A stretch of DNA of 6,358 bases from an uncultured Lachnospiraceae bacterium (GTDB lineage: Bacteria > Bacillota > Clostridia > Lachnospirales > Lachnospiraceae): positions 1 to 6,358 of the forward strand of contig CANRMO010000143.1 in NCBI GenBank assembly GCA_947631755.1, read 5' to 3'. Both the position numbers and the translations under genes were made by a program. Below are positions 4,660 through 6,358 of this stretch, one piece after another (position 1 is the first letter of the stretch; every line of letters begins with the position of its first letter). Below the pieces are notes generated by a model, which saw nothing but the letters and a program-made list of their open reading frames with translations, had not been told where the DNA came from and searched no databases.

Positions 4660-6358
4660 ATGAGGATAATTGATTTACTGGACAGGGAGAGTATCTGTCT
4701 GGATGGCAGTGCGCCAAATAAAAAAGATGCGCTGGACAAAATCGTTGACCTGATGGCAAAGAGCGGCAAGATCAATGACGTCAAAACATACCGGAAAGGC
4801 GTGTATGCGCGGGAAGAGGAGGGGACGACCGGCATCGGTGAGGGGATCGCGATTCCCCACTGCAAGTCGGACGCTGTGAGCAGGCCGGGACTGGCGGCTA
4901 TGGTTCTCCCGGGAGGGGTGGACTTTGACTCCCTGGACGGGCAGCCGGCCAATCTGATGTTTCTGATCGCGGCGCCAAATACAGAAGATAATGTTCATCT
5001 GGATGTGCTCAGCAAGCTCTCTACGCTTCTGATGGATGAGGATTTCACAAATGGTCTCCGGAATGCGAAGACGGTGGATGAGTTTCTCTCTGTCATTGAT
5101 GAGGCGGAAAGTGATAAAAACAAAGAGGAGGAGACGGCTGATTCCCTGGCCGCGGGATCAGGAAACGGGGGGAAATATGTTCTTGCTGTCACTGGGTGCC
5201 CGACGGGGATCGCCCATACTTATATGGCGGCTGAGGCGATCGAGAAGAAAGCGAAAGAACTGGGATACCGCGTGAAAGTGGAGACAAGAGGTTCCGGCGG
5301 GGCGAAAAATGTCCTGAGCGGGAGAGATATCGAAGAGGCAGACGGGATTATTGTGGCGGCGGACACGAAAGTGCCAATGGACCGCTTTGCGGGAAAACGG
5401 GTCGTTGTGACAAAGGTGGCGGACGGCATCAATAAACCGGGAGAGCTCATAGAAAAAGCACTGAGCGGGAGCGCGCCGGTATACGAGGCGGGTTCCGGCA
5501 GTGCGGATCCCGGGGATGAGGGCGAAGAGAAAGGCGGTATTGGCCATCAGATCTACACTCATCTGATGAGTGGTGTGTCGCACATGCTTCCCTTTGTCAT
5601 CGGCGGCGGTATACTGACAGCAATCGCGTTTCTCATTGATACACTCTGCGGATACGGGTCCAGTGGTGGAGGAAATTTTGGGAGCATGACGCCGCTGTCA
5701 GCGCTGTTTAAGTACATTGGAGGTCTTGCTATGGGACTGATGGTACCGGTGCTGGCGGGCTACATTGCCTATTCCATTGCTGACCGCCCCGGCCTCGCAG
5801 TCGGGTTTACCGGCGGCCTCCTGGCGTCAAATGGAAATGCAATCCTGGCAGACTATGTGTTCAGCGGAAAGGAACTGGGTGGTTTTTCCTCCATTATTTC
5901 CCGGTTCGCCTTTGTGGGGCCGGACAGCGGAAACACGGTCAGCGGGTTCCTCGGAGGGATCGTGGCGGGATTCCTGGCGGGATTTATCGTCCTGGCACTC
6001 AAGAAACTGTGTGATAAGCTGCCGGATGCCTTGGATGGCATCAAGCCGACGCTTATTTACCCGCTTGTGGGAATGTTTATCACAGGTATTCTGATGACGA
6101 TAATTTTCAACCCGCTGATCGGGCTCGTCAACACAGGGCTGGCAAATATGCTGAATGCGCTGAACCATGCAAATCTGATCGTTCTCCTCGGACTGATCCT
6201 CGGTGCGATGATGGCCATTGATATGGGCGGCCCGATCAACAAAGCGGCCTATGTCTTCGGTACTGGCATGCTGGCGCAGGCTTCCCAGCTCATGGAAAAC
6301 GGGGCGCAGATGAGCGATCCCGCTGTGCAGGCCTGTTATATCGCCATGGCAGCTATCA
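4660..6358 (+). CDS. fruA: Fructose PTS enzyme IIABC (3' end outside window)
   Basis: This is the membrane transporter that takes up fructose and phosphorylates it to fructose 1-phosphate at the expense of PEP through HPr. The 566 visible residues show the domain order A-B-C common in Firmicutes. EIIA (about 1-148) has GIAIPHCKS with the phosphorylated His67. A polar linker rich in D, E and K leads to EIIB (about 172-270), which has VTGCPTGIAHTYMAAEAI with the phosphorylated Cys180. After a Gly/Ser/acidic linker, EIIC begins near 293 with hydrophobic segments and the conserved KPTLIYPL (462-469) and IDMGGPINKAA (520-530). Roughly the last 60 residues are missing at the window edge. The ATG at 4660 is preceded by AGGAGGTGG (4647-4655), which overlaps the fruK TAG stop; the gap is only 11 bases. 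Residues 391-428 of EIIC look longer than in FruA proteins I recall. No HPr domain is fused in the visible part. Confidence 0.95.
   Translation, partial: MRIIDLLDRESICLDGSAPNKKDALDKIVDLMAKSGKINDVKTYRKGVYAREEEGTTGIGEGIAIPHCKSDAVSRPGLAAMVLPGGVDFDSLDGQPANLMFLIAAPNTEDNVHLDVLSKLSTLLMDEDFTNGLRNAKTVDEFLSVIDEAESDKNKEEETADSLAAGSGNGGKYVLAVTGCPTGIAHTYMAAEAIEKKAKELGYRVKVETRGSGGAKNVLSGRDIEEADGIIVAADTKVPMDRFAGKRVVVTKVADGINKPGELIEKALSGSAPVYEAGSGSADPGDEGEEKGGIGHQIYTHLMSGVSHMLPFVIGGGILTAIAFLIDTLCGYGSSGGGNFGSMTPLSALFKYIGGLAMGLMVPVLAGYIAYSIADRPGLAVGFTGGLLASNGNAILADYVFSGKELGGFSSIISRFAFVGPDSGNTVSGFLGGIVAGFLAGFIVLALKKLCDKLPDALDGIKPTLIYPLVGMFITGILMTIIFNPLIGLVNTGLANMLNALNHANLIVLLGLILGAMMAIDMGGPINKAAYVFGTGMLAQASQLMENGAQMSDPAVQACYIAMAAI

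Noticed and set aside
5158..5583. 141-codon open frame on the minus strand
   Set aside because: It is opposite the EIIB domain and linker of fruA, which carry clear conserved motifs in the plus frame. The minus frame has no recognisable domain.
5765..6094. 109-codon open frame on the plus strand
   Set aside because: It is a shifted frame inside the EIIC domain of fruA; the main frame gives continuous membrane-domain homology.

Overview
The window looks like chromosomal DNA from a low-to-moderate GC Firmicute of the class Clostridia, most likely a Lachnospiraceae-type gut anaerobe. The reasons are strong AGGAGG-type ribosome binding sites, consensus sigma-A promoters, a fruR-fruK-fruA fructose operon with a DeoR-type regulator, and a lipase and a COG1237 metallo-hydrolase that resemble proteins common in that family. 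This placement comes from gene content and remembered family resemblance, not from a search.

Layout, left to right. (1) Bases 1-447 are the 3' end of a lipase-like alpha/beta hydrolase. It is followed 17 bases later on the same strand by a complete MBL-fold hydrolase (465-1307); the two probably share a transcript. (2) Bases 1308-1726 hold no protein gene. They contain a hairpin terminator that works in both directions, a two-gene tRNA unit on the minus strand (tRNA-Pro(GGG) then tRNA-Ala(GGC)), its promoter, and the back-to-back promoter of the next plus-strand gene. (3) Bases 1727-2710 encode a calcium/sodium antiporter of the CaCA family with two clear alpha repeats. It ends in a long hairpin terminator at 2763-2840. 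(4) Bases 2840-2975 are the control region of the fructose operon: an inverted repeat, direct repeats and a perfect-consensus promoter. (5) Bases 2976-6358 are fruR (DeoR-type repressor), fruK (1-phosphofructokinase) and fruA (fructose PTS enzyme II, domain order A-B-C). The last runs off the right edge.

How the parts work together. FruA imports fructose and phosphorylates it to fructose 1-phosphate, FruK converts this to fructose 1,6-bisphosphate for glycolysis, and FruR most likely represses the operon until fructose 1-phosphate accumulates. Translation within the operon looks coupled: fruR and fruK overlap by 4 bases (GTGA), and the fruA ribosome binding site overlaps the fruK stop codon. 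The antiporter, tRNAs, MBL hydrolase and lipase have no evident functional link to fructose use.

I found no mobile element, CRISPR array, phage gene or clearly new system. The points worth a second look are modest: regulatory DNA around the tRNA and fructose promoters, the long terminator hairpin, and an extra segment in the membrane domain of FruA.
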